Source: Bradyrhizobium sediminis (lineage in GTDB: Bacteria; Pseudomonadota; Alphaproteobacteria; Rhizobiales; Xanthobacteraceae). Taken from it: a DNA stretch of 64,000 bases. The notes under the pieces are model-generated. The model did no database searches. It was not told the origin of the DNA and was given only the letters and a program-made list of their open reading frames with translations. Made by a program: the position numbers and the translations under genes. The stretch covers positions 62,001 to 126,000 of the forward strand of contig NZ_CP076135.1 of the NCBI RefSeq assembly GCF_018736105.1. The letters are read 5' to 3'. Shown here one piece after another: positions 56,445 to 64,000 of this stretch (position 1 is its first letter; each line of letters starts with the position of its first letter).

Positions 56445-57233
56445 CTACCCGATCTCCGCCACCGCCGCGAGCATCCGCGCGATGTCCTGCGGCCGCGACA
56501 GCCGGTGATCGCCGTCCTGGATCATCGTCAGCACCACGTCGTCGGCTGGCAGCCGGTGCGCCAGCGCGAAGGCATGCTGCCACGGCACGTCCGGATCCTG
56601 CGCGCCCTGCAGGATGCGAACCGGGCAGCCGACGTCGATGGCGCCGCCGAGCAGGAGATGATTGCGGCCCTCCTCGATCAGCGCACGGGCGATCGGATAG
56701 GGCTCGCCATATTCCGACGGCCGCAGCCACACGCCCTTGCTTTCGATCTCCTGCTTCACCTCGGTCGGAAAGTTGTTCCACATCAGCGCTTCCGTGAAAT
56801 CGGGCGCCGGCGCGATCAGCACCAGCCCGGCCAGCGAGGCGCGGCTTGACGGGCGCTTCGCGATCTCGCGCGCCAGCAACAGCGCCATCCAGCCGCCCAT
56901 CGAGGAGCCGATCACGACCTGGGGGCCTGTGCAGAACTGCTCGAATACCGCGACGCTTTCTTCCAGCCAGCGCCCGATGGTGCCGTCGATGAAGGCGCCG
57001 CCGGATTCGCCGTGACCGGAATAGTCGAACCGGACGCAGGCGCGGCCGTGCTCGGCGGCCCACGTATCCAGCGCCAGGGCCTTGGTGCCCCGCATGTCGG
57101 AGTTGAAGCCGCCGAGCCAGAACAGCCCCGGCGCCGAGCCTTCGCGGGCCCGCACCGCGATTCGGCGGCGGCCATTGCCCTCACCGACCTCGATGAAGAC
57201 CGGTTCCTGATCGGATGCGGCTGAATTGGTCAT
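56445..57233 (-). CDS. Alpha/beta hydrolase
   Basis: 262 residues: oxyanion region FWLGGFNSDMRGTKALALD, nucleophile elbow VVIGSSMGGWMALLLA (Ser), acid in ILQGAQDPDVPW and base His in DGDHRLSRPQD. The layout resembles palmitoyl-thioesterase ABHD10-like and carboxylesterase-type hydrolases. Co-directional with the NTF2-like gene. Substrate unknown. Confidence 0.88.
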   Translation of the reverse strand: MTNSAASDQEPVFIEVGEGNGRRRIAVRAREGSAPGLFWLGGFNSDMRGTKALALDTWAAEHGRACVRFDYSGHGESGGAFIDGTIGRWLEESVAVFEQFCTGPQVVIGSSMGGWMALLLAREIAKRPSSRASLAGLVLIAPAPDFTEALMWNNFPTEVKQEIESKGVWLRPSEYGEPYPIARALIEEGRNHLLLGGAIDVGCPVRILQGAQDPDVPWQHAFALAHRLPADDVVLTMIQDGDHRLSRPQDIARMLAAVAEIG

Positions 57234-57476
57234 GGAATCCTGCTCTCGTTGGCAATTGTTTGGGTGAGCCGACGGAATCCGTCAACAACGGACGCCAATA
57301 CCGGTCGCCGGCCGTTCACGGCGCTTGCGGAACACATCCGCGCCCTCTATCTCGACCGGCGTGACCAAAATACCTCGCATTTGACGGTTTTTGCGATCGC
57401 CAATGCGAGTTCGCTTGCCCGCTGAGCCTTATTCCTTCAAACTATCGCCCTCGTTCACAACTTTGGAGAGATACCC

Positions 57477-58016
57477 ATTCGCCGTCCCAACAGAGCCCCG
57501 CCCGCCGCAACCAAAGACGGGCCGCGCACCAATGATGAAATCCGCAATGCACAGGTTCAGCTGATCGACCAGACCGGCCTGAACCACGGCACCGTCGAGA
57601 CAGTGGCCGCCATCAAGATGGCGCTCGAGGCAGGCATGGACCTCGTCGAGATCTCGCCGAACACCAATCCTCCCGTTTGCAAGATTATGGATTACGGGAA
57701 GTTCAAATATTCCGCCCAGAAAAAAGCCGCCGAAGCCCGCAAGAAACAGAAGATCGTCGAGATCAAGGAGATCAAGCTCCGGCCGATGATCGACGACCAC
57801 GACTACGACGTGAAGATGCGCGCGATGCAGCGGTTCTTCGAGGAAGGCGACAAGGTCAAGATCACCCTGCGCTATCGCGGCCGCGAAATGGCGCACCAGG
57901 AAATCGGCACCAAGCTCTTGGACAAGGTCAAGGCCGACGTCGCCGAATTCGCCAAGGTCGAGCAGGACGCGCGCTTCGAGGGACGCCAGGTCGTGATGGT
58001 TCTGGCGCCGCGCTGA
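57477..58016 (+). CDS. infC: Translation initiation factor IF-3 (ATT start)
   Basis: 179 residues. No ATG precedes the conserved start [20 protein letters not shown]; an ATT at 57477 does, with GGAGAG ending 6 nt before it. A rare ATT/AUU start is the classical self-control of infC, because IF-3 itself rejects non-standard start codons. Domains: N-terminal ([16 protein letters not shown]), linker ([19 protein letters not shown]), C-terminal ([20 protein letters not shown]). A repeat and an inverted gene separate it from rpmI-rplT. Confidence 0.96.
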   Translation: MRRPNRAPPAATKDGPRTNDEIRNAQVQLIDQTGLNHGTVETVAAIKMALEAGMDLVEISPNTNPPVCKIMDYGKFKYSAQKKAAEARKKQKIVEIKEIKLRPMIDDHDYDVKMRAMQRFFEEGDKVKITLRYRGREMAHQEIGTKLLDKVKADVAEFAKVEQDARFEGRQVVMVLAPR

Positions 58017-58024
58017 TTTAGCAC

Positions 58025-58141
58025 CGTCGTCCCCGCGCAAGCGGGGACCCATAACCACCGAAGTTCATTGATGGAAAAGGCGTCTCCCATCCTACCCGGA
58101 TGAGAGGCCGCGGAGTATGGGTCCCTTTCGCAGGGACGACG
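58025..58141. repeat. Extragenic repeat (CGTCGTCCC type) after infC
   Basis: CGTCGTCCC (58025-58033) and GGGACGACG (58133-58141) are the outer arms; CCCCGC-GCAA-GCGGGG lies inside. GGGACCCATA and TATGGGTCCC form a second nested pair. It sits between convergent infC and a small secreted-protein gene. Confidence 0.75.
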
Positions 58142-58151
58142 TCAGTGAGAG

Positions 58152-58586
58152 CTAGCTCCGCATCGCCTGCCAGACGCCGCTGCAGCGGTCGCCGGTGATC
58201 AGCCCGCTCCAGCGGCCGGCGCCCACATTGCCGGCGAGCCGGCCGCTGCCGTTGGCCCATGAGGCGCCGACCTGAATTCGGACGGCAACGCTGCCGTTGC
58301 GGCTGATGCCGCCGGTGACCTTGCCGCCGCCGGCCGACGAAACCAGCGTGCCGTAGACGTTGAACGGGAAGGTGTTGGTGGCATGGCAGTTGCCGGCCTG
58401 GGGGGTGAACGTGACATTCCAGGTGCCATCGAAGGCGCCCGGCCTGGCAACCCTGGCCCGAGCGGCGGCGTCGGCAAGGTCGGGCGCGGCGACCGCGCCG
58501 AGGACGGCGGCGGCGAGTATCCCCCGAAGGGCACGGGAAGGGGTGAAATGGGCGAAACGGGCAACGGCGCGGGCTGAAATCGTCAT
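58152..58586 (-). CDS. Small secreted protein of unknown function
   Basis: 144 residues with a signal peptide (LRGILAAAVLGAVAAPDLADA). The mature part reads FDGTWNVTFTPQAGNCHATN, FPFNVYGTLVSSAGGG, VAVRIQVGASWANGSGRLAG and GRWSGLITGDRCSGVWQA: a small beta barrel with two Cys that may pair. Similar proteins are common in Bradyrhizobium without known role. AGGGA lies 5 nt before the ATG at 58586. It is inserted, in reverse, between infC and rpmI. Confidence 0.75.
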   Translation of the reverse strand: MTISARAVARFAHFTPSRALRGILAAAVLGAVAAPDLADAAARARVARPGAFDGTWNVTFTPQAGNCHATNTFPFNVYGTLVSSAGGGKVTGGISRNGSVAVRIQVGASWANGSGRLAGNVGAGRWSGLITGDRCSGVWQAMRS

Positions 58587-58661
58587 TTTTTCCCTGTTTT
58601 TTGGCTGTGGCGGCAATGGCGTCAGGTCATAGGTCGGGAATCCCGGTTTCGCGGTTCATCG

Positions 58662-58690
58662 TTGCCAATCTCGCTTGGCTCTGCCATAAG
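58662..58690 (+). promoter_or_regulatory. Possible promoter of rpmI-rplT
   Basis: TTGCCA (58662-58667), 17 bp, CATAAG (58685-58690). Moderate match to the sigma-70 consensus with ideal spacing, 160 bp before rpmI. It implies a long leader. Confidence 0.4.
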
Positions 58691-58742
58691 CGCAACCTTC
58701 ATCGCCCGGCTGATCAAGGGCTGCCGTGTCGATGTCCGTGCG

Positions 58743-58829
58743 GGTTATCTCATTTCGGAAATAACCAAGCACTTTCAACGCTCTAACGAGCATTTTAGCC
58801 GCGAAAGCGCCCCCGCTGGGCGCGTTTTT
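58743..58829 (+). promoter_or_regulatory. rpmI leader: hairpin and Rho-independent terminator (attenuator-like)
   Basis: GGTTAT...ATAACC (58743-58748 and 58761-58766) forms an upstream hairpin. GCGCCC, loop CCGCT, GGGCGC (58807-58823), then GTTTTT is a Rho-independent terminator ending 22 nt before the rpmI ATG and pointing into it. A terminator inside the leader of a ribosomal-protein operon suggests attenuation, possibly by L20 as in Firmicutes, but the mechanism is inferred. Confidence 0.6.
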
Positions 58830-58851
58830 CCTGCGGCCACAGGAGAGCCAA

Positions 58852-59052
58852 ATGCCCAAGCTGAAGACCAAGTCAGGCGCCAAAAAGCGCTTCAAGGTGA
58901 CTGCCACCGGCAAAGTGATGCACGCCCAGCGCGGCAAGCGCCACGGCATGATCAAGCGGACGAAGAAGCAGATTCGTCAGCTCCGCGGCACCCGCGTGCT
59001 GTTCAAGACCGACGGCGACAACATCAAGAAATATTTCTTGCCGAACGCCTGA
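58852..59052 (+). CDS. rpmI: 50S ribosomal protein L35
   Basis: 66 residues, basic: [40 protein letters not shown]. Full length and typical. GGAGAG lies 5-6 nt before the ATG. It follows the leader terminator and precedes rplT by 80 bp. Confidence 0.98.
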   Translation: MPKLKTKSGAKKRFKVTATGKVMHAQRGKRHGMIKRTKKQIRQLRGTRVLFKTDGDNIKKYFLPNA

Positions 59053-59132
59053 TCGCGTTCCCCGCCGCCATCACAGCCGAGCCGCGTCCGCGCGGCGATC
59101 CGTCACCCATTTCCATATGAAGGAGACCCGTC

Positions 59133-59492
59133 ATGTCTCGCGTTAAACGCGGTGTGACCTCTCACGCCAAGCACAAGAAAGTCTACAAGGCCGCCAAGGG
59201 TTTTTACGGCCGCCGCAAGAACACCATCCGCGCCGCCAAGGCCGCGGTCGAGAAGGCCGGCCAATACGCCTTCCGCGACCGCAAGCGCAAGAAGCGCACC
59301 TTTCGCGCGCTGTGGATTCAGCGTCTCAATGCCGCGGTGCGTCCGTTCGGCATGACCTACAGCGTCTTCATCAACGGCCTTTCGAAGTCGGGCATCACGG
59401 TGGACCGCAAGGTGTTGTCGGATCTCGCCATCAACGAGCCGGCGGCGTTCCAGGCGATCGCGGAAAAGGCCAAGGCCGCGCTGGCGGCGTAA
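59133..59492 (+). CDS. rplT: 50S ribosomal protein L20
   Basis: 119 residues: [40 protein letters not shown] and [20 protein letters not shown]. It nucleates 23S rRNA folding and, in bacteria studied, represses the rpmI-rplT mRNA. AAGGAGA sits 7 nt before the ATG. Confidence 0.98.
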   Translation: MSRVKRGVTSHAKHKKVYKAAKGFYGRRKNTIRAAKAAVEKAGQYAFRDRKRKKRTFRALWIQRLNAAVRPFGMTYSVFINGLSKSGITVDRKVLSDLAINEPAAFQAIAEKAKAALAA

Positions 59493-59530
59493 GCCGTCAC
59501 CGCTTTCGCGCGGCAGGGAAATATTGAAGT

Positions 59531-59647
59531 CGTCATGGCCGGGTAAGAGTGCGAAGCACGTCTTCGCACTGGATGTCCCGGCATCCACGCCTTCCTTCTC
59601 GCGAACGCTGTAACACGTGGATGCCCGGGACAAGCCCGGGCATGACG
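59531..59647. repeat. Extragenic repeat (CGTCATGGCCGGG type)
   Basis: CGTCATGGCCGGG (59531-59543) and CCCGGGCATGACG (59635-59647) form the outer arms, with an inner hairpin AGTGCGAAG-CACGT-CTTCGCACT (59548-59570). Between rplT and pheS; it may terminate the rplT transcript. Confidence 0.75.
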
Positions 59648-59690
59648 GGCTAGGAGCATCGGCTTAGCATCCTAGTCAAAAGGGATCGCT

Positions 59691-60797
59691 ATGACCGACC
59701 TCACTAATCTCGAATCCCAAATCCTCAGCCAGATCGCCGGCGCCGGCGACGAAGCAGCCCTCGAGGCCGTACGTGTCGCCGCGCTCGGCAAGAAGGGCTC
59801 GATCTCGGCGCTGCTGTCGACGCTCGGCAAGATGTCGCCGGACGAACGCAAGACGCGAGGTGCTGCGATCAACCTCGCCAAGGACACCGTCGCGCAGGCG
59901 CTCGCGGCGCGGCGCGACATTCTGAAATCCGCCGCGCTCGACGCGCGGCTGGCCTCCGAAACCATCGACGTCACGCTGCCGTTGCGCGACGCGCCGGCCG
60001 AACAAGGCCGGATTCATCCGCTCAGCCAGGTGATGGATGAACTGACCGCGATCTTCGCCGACATGGGTTTTGCCGTTGCCGAAGGCCCGGATATCGAGAC
60101 CGACGACTACAATTTCACAAGACTGAACTTCCCCGAAGGCCATCCGGCGCGGGAAATGCACGACACCTTCTTCTTCAATCCGAAGGAAGACCCCGGGTCG
60201 GCGCCCGGGGCAGGCGGCTCGCGCATGCTGTTGCGCACCCACACCTCGCCGGTGCAGGTGCGCACCATGCTGAGCCAGAAGCCGCCGATCCGCGTGATCT
60301 GTCCGGGCCGCACCTATCGCATCGACTCCGACGCCACCCACACGCCGCAGTTCCACCAGGTCGAGGGCCTCGTCATCGACAAGGGTTCGCATCTCGGTCA
60401 CCTTAAATGGATCCTGCACGAATTCTGCCGGGCGTTCTTCGAGGTCGATCACATCAACATGCGATTCCGGCCCTCGTTCTTTCCCTTCACCGAACCGTCG
60501 CTGGAAGTCGATATCCAGTGCCGCCGCGACAAGGGCGAGATCCGCTTCGGCGAGGGCGAGGACTGGCTGGAGATTTTGGGCTGCGGCATGGTGCATCCCA
60601 ACGTGCTGCGCGCCTGCGGCATCGATCCCGACGTCTATCAGGGCTTTGCCTGGGGCATGGGCATCGACCGCATCGCGATGCTGAAATACGGCATGTCCGA
60701 CCTCAGGCAATTGTTCGAGAGCGACGTGCGCTGGCTCTCTCACTACGGCTTCAAGCCGCTCGATGTCCCGACCCTGGCGGGAGGATTGAGTTCGTGA
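59691..60797 (+). CDS. pheS: Phenylalanyl-tRNA synthetase alpha subunit
   Basis: 368 residues: N-terminal coiled coil (about 1-90), then the class II core with [17 protein letters not shown], motif 2 [20 protein letters not shown] and motif 3 [20 protein letters not shown]. It binds Phe and ATP; with PheT it makes the (alpha-beta)2 enzyme. pheT follows after 85 bp that include a GC hairpin. Confidence 0.98.
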   Translation: MTDLTNLESQILSQIAGAGDEAALEAVRVAALGKKGSISALLSTLGKMSPDERKTRGAAINLAKDTVAQALAARRDILKSAALDARLASETIDVTLPLRDAPAEQGRIHPLSQVMDELTAIFADMGFAVAEGPDIETDDYNFTRLNFPEGHPAREMHDTFFFNPKEDPGSAPGAGGSRMLLRTHTSPVQVRTMLSQKPPIRVICPGRTYRIDSDATHTPQFHQVEGLVIDKGSHLGHLKWILHEFCRAFFEVDHINMRFRPSFFPFTEPSLEVDIQCRRDKGEIRFGEGEDWLEILGCGMVHPNVLRACGIDPDVYQGFAWGMGIDRIAMLKYGMSDLRQLFESDVRWLSHYGFKPLDVPTLAGGLSS

Positions 60798-60839
60798 GTC
60801 TCGTCGAGACCGCCATTGCGGCAAGAGCCCCCACCCTAA

Positions 60840-60863
60840 CCCTCCCCCGCGGGCGGGGGAGGG
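60840..60863 (+). repeat. GC hairpin between pheS and pheT
   Basis: CCCTCCCCC, loop GCGGGC, GGGGGAGGG: a perfect 9-bp stem 19 nt before the pheT start. Same composition as the hairpins at 30364 and 39397. No U tract. Confidence 0.6.
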
Positions 60864-60882
60864 GACAAGAGAAGCAAAAATC

Positions 60883-63291
60883 ATGAAATTCACGCTCTCC
60901 TGGCTGAAGGAACATCTCGACACCGACGAGCCGATGGAAAAGCTCGCCGACAAGCTCACCATGATCGGGCTCGAGGTCGAGAATATCGAGGACAAGGCCA
61001 AGGCGCTGGCGCCGTTCACCATCGCGCGGGTGATTTCCGCCGAGCAGCATCCCAATGCCGACCGCTTGCGGGTGTGCATGGTCGATACCGGCAATGGCGC
61101 GGCGCCGGTGCAGGTGGTCTGCGGCGCGCCTAACGCGCGCGCCGGTCTGGTCAGCGTGTTCTCGGCGCCCGGCACCTTCATTCCCGGCAAGAACATCACG
61201 CTCGGTGTCGGCACCATCAGAGGCGTCGAGAGCCGCGGCATGCTGTGCTCGGCGGCGGAGTTGCAGATCTCCGAGGATCACGACGGCATCATGGAACTGC
61301 CGGCCGATGCGCCCATCGGTGCCGGTTACGCGCAATGGGCCGGGCTCGGCGATCCCGTGCTCGAAATCAACCTGACGCCGAACCGGCAGGATTGCACCGG
61401 CGTGCACGGCATCGCCCGCGATCTGTCGGCCGCCGACATGGGCCGATTCAAGGATCCCGCGATCAAGCCGATCAAGGGCGAGTTCCCCTGCCCGGTGAAG
61501 GTGACGGTCGAGGACGCCACGCTGTGTCCGGGCTTTGCCTTGCGGCTGGTGCGCGGCGTCAAGAACGGGCCGTCGCCGGAATGGCTGCAGCAGCGCCTGA
61601 CTTCGATCGGCCTGCGGCCGATCAACGCGCTGGTCGATATCACCAATTTCATGACCTACGACCGCGCCCGTCCCTTGCATGTGTTCGACGCGGCGAAAGT
61701 GAAAGGCAATCTCGTCGTGCGCCGCGCCCGCGACGGCGAGACGCTGCTGGCGCTGGACGGCCGCAGCTACACGCTCGATCGCGATATTTGTGTGATATCG
61801 GACGATCACGGCGTCGAATCGCTGGCCGGCATCATGGGCGGCGAAGCCTCCGGCTGCGACGAGAACACCACCGACGTGCTGATCGAATCGGCGCTGTGGA
61901 ACGATTTCAACATCGCCCATACCGGCCGCAAGCTCGGCATCAATTCGGATGCGCGCTATCGCTTCGAGCGCGGCGTCGATCCGGCCTTCATGGTGCCGGG
62001 GCTGGAACTCGCGACCAAACTGGTGATGGAGATGTGCGGCGGCACGCCGTCGGACAACGTCGTGATCGGCAAAGCCTTCGGCGACGACCGCGTGATCGAT
62101 TTTCCGCTCACCGAAGTGAAGCGGCTCGCCGGGATCGACGTGCCGCTGCCGGAGATGAAACGCATCCTCGGCCATCTCGGCTTCATGATGGCCGGCTCCG
62201 GCCCGGTGGTGAAGGTCGCGGTGCCGTCCTGGCGCTCCGACGTGCACGGCAAGGCCGACATCGTCGAGGAAATCGTGCGCATCGTCGGCGTCGACAAGGT
62301 GCCGATGACGCCGTTCGAGCGCGGCGACGCCGCCCGCAAGCCGATCCTCACCGCGATTCAAACCCGCACCCGCCGCGCCAAGCGCGCGCTCGCCGCGCGC
62401 GGCATGGTCGAAGCGGTGACGTGGTCGTTCATCGCGAAGCCGCATGCCGAATTGTTCGGCGGCGGGCAGCCCGAACTCGCCCTCGCCAATCCGATCGCAT
62501 TGGATCTGTCCGACATGCGGCCGAGCCTGCTGCCGGGCCTGGTCGCGGCGGCGCAAGCCAATGCGGACCGCGGTTTTCCCGACGTGGCGCTGTTCGAGGT
62601 CGGACAGGTGTTCCGGAGCGACAGGCCCGAAGGCCAACTGGTCGCGGCATCAGGCGTGCGCCACGGCTTTGCGTCGTCGAAAGGCCTGGGACGGCACTGG
62701 TCCGGTTCGGCAACGGCCGACGCGTTGGATGCCAAGGCCGATGCCTTTGCCGTGCTGGCTGCGGCCGGCGCGCCGATGCAGGCGCTGCAGATCGTGCCCG
62801 GCGGCGCGAGCTGGCTGCATCCCGGGCGTTCCGGCACCATCCAAATCGGCCCGCAGAACGTGCTCGGCTATTTCGGCGAATTGCATCCGCGCACGCTGGA
62901 GCAGCTGGGCGCCGACGGTCCCCTGATCGCCTTCGAGGTGATCCTCGACCGCATTCCGGACGCCAAGCAGCGGCCGACCCGCGCCAAGCCGGTGCTCGAG
63001 CTCTCGGCGTTCCAGCCGGTGTCGCGCGACTTCGCCTTCATCGTCGATCGCAGCGTCAAATCGGGCGACATCGTGCGAGCGGCGCAGGGCGTCGACAAGA
63101 AGCTGATCACGGGCGTCACCGTGTTCGACGTCTACGAGGGCAAGGGCATCGACGACGGCAAGAAGTCGGTCGCAATCGCAGTGACCATCCAGCCGCGCGA
63201 AAAGACCCTGACCGACCAGGAGATCGACGCGGTGGCTGCGAAGATCGTGGCCGAGGTGGCGAAGAAGACCGGCGGCACGTTGCGAGCATGA
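60883..63291 (+). CDS. pheT: Phenylalanyl-tRNA synthetase beta subunit
   Basis: 802 residues: N-terminal part ([17 protein letters not shown]), tRNA-binding OB domain ([27 protein letters not shown]), B3/B4 editing domain ([20 protein letters not shown]), B5, and the C-terminal ferredoxin-like anticodon domain ([20 protein letters not shown]). Full length compared with E. coli (795). Confidence 0.98.
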   Translation: MKFTLSWLKEHLDTDEPMEKLADKLTMIGLEVENIEDKAKALAPFTIARVISAEQHPNADRLRVCMVDTGNGAAPVQVVCGAPNARAGLVSVFSAPGTFIPGKNITLGVGTIRGVESRGMLCSAAELQISEDHDGIMELPADAPIGAGYAQWAGLGDPVLEINLTPNRQDCTGVHGIARDLSAADMGRFKDPAIKPIKGEFPCPVKVTVEDATLCPGFALRLVRGVKNGPSPEWLQQRLTSIGLRPINALVDITNFMTYDRARPLHVFDAAKVKGNLVVRRARDGETLLALDGRSYTLDRDICVISDDHGVESLAGIMGGEASGCDENTTDVLIESALWNDFNIAHTGRKLGINSDARYRFERGVDPAFMVPGLELATKLVMEMCGGTPSDNVVIGKAFGDDRVIDFPLTEVKRLAGIDVPLPEMKRILGHLGFMMAGSGPVVKVAVPSWRSDVHGKADIVEEIVRIVGVDKVPMTPFERGDAARKPILTAIQTRTRRAKRALAARGMVEAVTWSFIAKPHAELFGGGQPELALANPIALDLSDMRPSLLPGLVAAAQANADRGFPDVALFEVGQVFRSDRPEGQLVAASGVRHGFASSKGLGRHWSGSATADALDAKADAFAVLAAAGAPMQALQIVPGGASWLHPGRSGTIQIGPQNVLGYFGELHPRTLEQLGADGPLIAFEVILDRIPDAKQRPTRAKPVLELSAFQPVSRDFAFIVDRSVKSGDIVRAAQGVDKKLITGVTVFDVYEGKGIDDGKKSVAIAVTIQPREKTLTDQEIDAVAAKIVAEVAKKTGGTLRA

Positions 63292-63317
63292 TACTGAATG
63301 GTCGCACATACTCGGGC

Positions 63318-63416
63318 TTCATGGTTCGAGACGCGCGGCGGAGCCGCGCTCCTCACCATGAGGGATAGAGAGTTCCTCATCCTGAGGAGGCGCAAAGCGC
63401 CGTCTCGAAGGATGCG
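63318..63416. repeat. Extragenic repeat (second CATGGTTCGAGACG copy)
   Basis: CTTCATGGTTCGAGACGCG...CTCCTCACCATGAGG (63318-63363), then CCTCATCCTGAGG...GTCTCGAAGGATG (63374-63416). Same units as at 51966-52093, in the other order. Non-coding gap between pheT and the permease gene. Confidence 0.75.
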
Positions 63417-63443
63417 GCCCCGGTACCGGGAATGCCCTAGCGC

Positions 63444-64000
63444 ATGAGCCTCACCGGCTTCATCCCGTCCGACGTCAGCCTCCATGCCGCGATCGCGATC
63501 TGCGCGATCGCTTTCGTATCGGGAACCGCGCGCGGCTTTTCCGGGTTCGGCTCGGCGCTGATCTTCATGCCGCTGGCGAGCAGCATGGCGGCGCCGCAGC
63601 TGGCCGCGGCGGTGCTGCTCATCATCGATTTCATCGCGGCGTTACCCTTGATCCCGAACGCGTGGAAGCAGGCCGACCGCAAGGCAACCGCGGTCATGGT
63701 ATCCGGCGCGCTGATCGGCGTGCCGGTCGGGACCTACTTCCTCACCCGGCTCGATCCGGTGACGACGCGCTGGATCATCTCCGCCTTCGTATTCGCGCTA
63801 TTGTTGCTGCTCTTGTCGGGCTGGCGCTATCGCGGCGAGGACCACCCCGCGCTTTCGGTCGGCATCGGCGGCTTGTCGGGTTTTTGCAGCGGGCTGGCCC
63901 AGACCGGCGGGCCGCCGATCGTGGGCTACTGGCTCGGCCGGCCGGTCGCTTCGGTGATCGCGCGCGCCAACATCCTGCTGTTTTTCGGCGCGTCCGATTT
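63444..64000 (+). CDS. TauE/SafE-family membrane permease (3' end outside window)
   Basis: The first 185 residues are visible. Membrane helices: AAIAICAIAFVSGTARGFSG, LAAAVLLIIDFIAALPLIP, VMVSGALIGVPVGTYFLT, WIISAFVFALLLLLLSGW, and GLSGFCSGLAQTGGPPIVGY with the paired Gly motif of TauE/SafE transporters. These are sulfonate, sulfite or organic-anion exporters; substrate unknown. The frame is open at the window edge. Confidence 0.88.
   Translation, partial: MSLTGFIPSDVSLHAAIAICAIAFVSGTARGFSGFGSALIFMPLASSMAAPQLAAAVLLIIDFIAALPLIPNAWKQADRKATAVMVSGALIGVPVGTYFLTRLDPVTTRWIISAFVFALLLLLLSGWRYRGEDHPALSVGIGGLSGFCSGLAQTGGPPIVGYWLGRPVASVIARANILLFFGASD

Noticed and set aside
57381..57409. TTGACG with a -10 17 bp later as infC promoter.
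   Set aside because: The would-be -10 (TGCGAG) is too poor; nothing better was found in this 243-bp gap.

Overview
The window reads as a chromosomal segment of a high-GC alphaproteobacterium of the order Rhizobiales, most probably Bradyrhizobium or a close relative. This rests on gene content and order (aroA-cmk-rpsA-sppA-ihfB-lapA-trpFBA-accD-folC; lptC-lptA-lptB-rpoN-hpf-ptsN; divL-tsaE; addBA-trxA), on NTGA start/stop overlaps, on a long-form Hpf, on an AccD without its zinc ribbon, on a ROSE-type heat-shock leader and on repeated extragenic palindromes. No species call can be made from the sequence alone. There is no prophage, integrase, insertion sequence or CRISPR array; almost all of it is core genome.

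Layout. 1-1.65 kb: the end of a trypsin-like protease gene and three small envelope/unknown genes. 1.7-8.7 kb: ggt and mutM (minus), then ubiE-ubiB, coaBC and dut. CoaBC carries an extra N-terminal FitA/VapB-like ribbon-helix-helix domain, and a FitA-like operator lies just before the gene. 8.9-15.9 kb: a DivL-type pseudokinase (Tyr in place of the phospho-His) behind a promoter rich in GANTC sites, a TsaE-AmgK fusion, an ArsR-SRPBCC-2TM-DUF1801 cassette with two operators, a PilZ protein and a MurU-like nucleotidyltransferase. 16-23 kb: addB-addA and trxA. 23-34.4 kb (minus): folC, accD, trpA, trpB, trpF, lapA, ihfB, sppA, rpsA, cmk, aroA.

34.4-44 kb: an FYDLN-acid protein, tRNA-Ala(GGC) followed by a palindromic repeat and a GIY-YIG gene, the ohrR/ohr peroxide switch, a CaiB-type CoA transferase, the ugpBAEC glycerol-3-phosphate importer with a Pho box, and hsp20-DUF1150 behind an RpoH-type promoter and a ROSE-like RNA thermometer. 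A GNAT gene broken by a one-base frameshift follows. 44-50.6 kb (minus): ptsN with its own sigma-54 promoter, hpf, rpoN, lptB, lptA, lptC, rnd. 50.7-57.2 kb: tRNA-Leu(CAG), an NDUFA9-like protein, uppP, an FzlA-like GST-fold protein, queG, a thioesterase, an NTF2-like protein and a hydrolase. 57.4-64 kb: infC (ATT start), a small secreted protein, rpmI-rplT behind a leader terminator, pheS, pheT and the start of a TauE/SafE permease.

Together the genes cover quinone and CoA synthesis, peptidoglycan recycling and lipid-carrier recycling, cell-cycle signalling and division, double-strand-break repair, tryptophan and shikimate synthesis, LPS export, nitrogen-PTS/sigma-54 control and translation. 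The most unusual object is the antitoxin-like DNA-binding domain fused to CoaBC together with its matching operator. Next are the sigma-54 site before ptsN, the tRNA-linked repeat/GIY-YIG unit and the leader terminator before rpmI.
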